The notes under the pieces: generated by a model
The model's input: the letters and a program-made list of their open reading frames with translations, nothing else
Databases searched by the model: none
What the model was told of the DNA's origin: nothing
In this document: piece by piece, positions 5,569 through 6,605 of the stretch
Layout of the letters: the number at the start of each line of letters is the position of its first letter
Numbering within the stretch: position 1 is the stretch's first letter
From: Clostridia bacterium
GTDB lineage: Bacteria; Bacillota_A; Clostridia; Christensenellales; Aristaeellaceae
Length of the DNA: 6,605 nucleotides
Assembly: GCA_017938785.1 (NCBI GenBank)
Contig: JAGBAU010000227.1
Location: 1 to 6,605, forward strand
Reading direction: 5' to 3'
Made by a program: the position numbers and the translations under genes

Positions 5569-5622
5569 AGAATCAACCTATTGCTTTTGCATAACATTAT
5601 ATTGTATTCAGGAGGTCAAACT

Positions 5623-6605
5623 ATGAAACTTGCATTGCTGGTTGCCAATCGTGGTTTTTTCCCGAGCTCTGTAATCGAGGCTGCATACGATGAGATGCGC
5701 CAGGCCACCCAGAAGGTCGGCGTTGAGCTGCTGGAAATCGAAAAGGACAAGGTTAAGTACGGTGCAGTCGAAACCACTCAGGAAGGCATGATTTACCATG
5801 ATTTCCTGGAAGCACACCATGGCGAATACGACGGCGTGATCATCTGCCTGCCCAACTTCGGCGATGAAAACGGCATCAAGGCCGCTCTGCGCGATGTGAA
5901 CGTTCCCGTTCTGCTGCAGGCCTATCCGGACGAGATCGGCAAGATGGACTTTGCAAACCGCCGCGATGCATTCTGCGGCAAGCTGGGCCTGTGCTCCGTC
6001 TTCAAGCAGATGAAGTTCAAGTTCACCTCCGGCAAGCCCTTCGTCATGCATCCCCTGAGCGAAGAGTTCAATAAGGAGCTGACCGAGTTCGTTTCCATCT
6101 GCAACATCGTAAAGCGCATGCGCTACATGCGTCTGGGCGTATTCGGCGCCCGCACCACCGCCTTTAAGTCCGTTCGCTTCGACGAGGGCGCCATGGAAGC
6201 TGTTGGCTGCGATACTGAAACCTACGACCTGACCATGGTCATGGAAAAGTACAACGAAATCGATCCCGAGAGCGCAGACGTGAAGTTCTTCAAGGAGAAG
6301 CTCCTCGAGGCAGCCGATTTCAGCGACGCAGCAGATTATGCTCTTGAGAACCTGGCCAAGTTCGGCGCAACCCTGAAAGCTTTCATCGACGCCGAGAAGC
6401 TGGACGCCATCGCCGTACGCTGCTGGAGCGAACTGCAGCACATGCTCCATATCGCACCCTGCTCCCTGCTGGGCATCCTGAACAGCCTGGGCATCCCCGC
6501 AACCTGCGAGGTTGACGCTTCCAACGCACTGCCTCAGATGGCCCTGACCTGCGCATCCGGAAAGTCCACCGCATGCCTGGACATCAACAACAACTACGGC
6601 ACCGA
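5623..6605 (+). CDS. L-fucose/L-arabinose isomerase family protein, C-terminus outside window
   Basis: This is an open frame of 327 codons cut by the right edge. The start is ATG 5623 with AGGAGG (5610-5615) 7 nt upstream. Family members interconvert aldoses and ketoses using Mn2+ in the cytoplasm. The recognisable C-terminal part contains CWSELQ (267-272), GIPATCEVDASNALPQMAL and DINNNYG (320-326). Glu296 (in CEVD) and Asp320 (in DINNN) are 24 residues apart, the same spacing as the metal ligands Glu337 and Asp361 of E. coli FucI (from memory). The third ligand, a histidine, would lie beyond the window. The N-terminus is about 40 residues shorter than E. coli FucI, so this is a divergent branch whose substrate cannot be named. 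Codon use is strongly biased to AAG, CTG, ATC and TTC, suggesting high expression. It is probably the first gene of a sugar-use operon. Confidence 0.88.
   Translation, partial: MKLALLVANRGFFPSSVIEAAYDEMRQATQKVGVELLEIEKDKVKYGAVETTQEGMIYHDFLEAHHGEYDGVIICLPNFGDENGIKAALRDVNVPVLLQAYPDEIGKMDFANRRDAFCGKLGLCSVFKQMKFKFTSGKPFVMHPLSEEFNKELTEFVSICNIVKRMRYMRLGVFGARTTAFKSVRFDEGAMEAVGCDTETYDLTMVMEKYNEIDPESADVKFFKEKLLEAADFSDAADYALENLAKFGATLKAFIDAEKLDAIAVRCWSELQHMLHIAPCSLLGILNSLGIPATCEVDASNALPQMALTCASGKSTACLDINNNYGT

Noticed and set aside
5608..6450. A 280-codon open frame on the minus strand across the isomerase gene
   Set aside because: It is antisense to the isomerase gene, and its length comes from strong codon bias in that gene.

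Overview
The window looks like a Clostridia-type (low-to-mid GC Firmicutes) chromosome. It carries a Gram-positive-type PurR (winged helix plus phosphoribosyltransferase fold, unrelated to the LacI-type PurR of enterobacteria), very strong GGAGG-type ribosome binding sites, two TTG starts, and an MscL with a C-terminal zinc ribbon. Roughly half the bases are G+C in the genes, with sharply AT-rich intergenic regions. No mobile element, CRISPR array, tRNA or rRNA was seen.

Layout. (1) 1-2220, minus strand: a two-gene unit of murC (peptidoglycan precursor ligase) followed 15 nt later by a secreted lipoprotein gene that runs off the left edge. It has a clear sigma-A-type promoter. (2) 2306-3233, plus strand: purR, divergent from murC. 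An inverted pair of PurBox-like sites flanks its -10 element, and an intrinsic terminator follows it. (3) 3295-3989, plus strand: a monocistronic gene with a near-consensus promoter. It encodes a CbiC/CobH-fold protein (precorrin-8X methylmutase family) that lacks the catalytic histidine. (4) 3987-4034: a long hairpin terminator shared by convergent genes, whose base pairs include the two stop codons. (5) 4032-5429, minus strand: mscL, its own terminator, then a membrane sensor histidine kinase gene that begins just past that terminator. (6) 5518-6605, plus strand: divergent from mscL, a promoter with a LacI/CcpA-like operator candidate, driving a fucose/arabinose-isomerase family gene cut by the right edge.

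How the parts relate. MurC builds the cell wall, and the lipoprotein behind it is probably exported to the outer face of the membrane. PurR probably represses itself and distant purine genes in response to PRPP. MscL is an osmotic safety valve, and the kinase is transcribed either by read-through from mscL or from an unseen promoter. The isomerase gene probably belongs to a sugar-catabolic operon continuing to the right. I see no single novel multi-gene system. The best candidates for something undescribed are the CbiC-like protein with a degenerate active site and the terminator-gated mscL-kinase junction.
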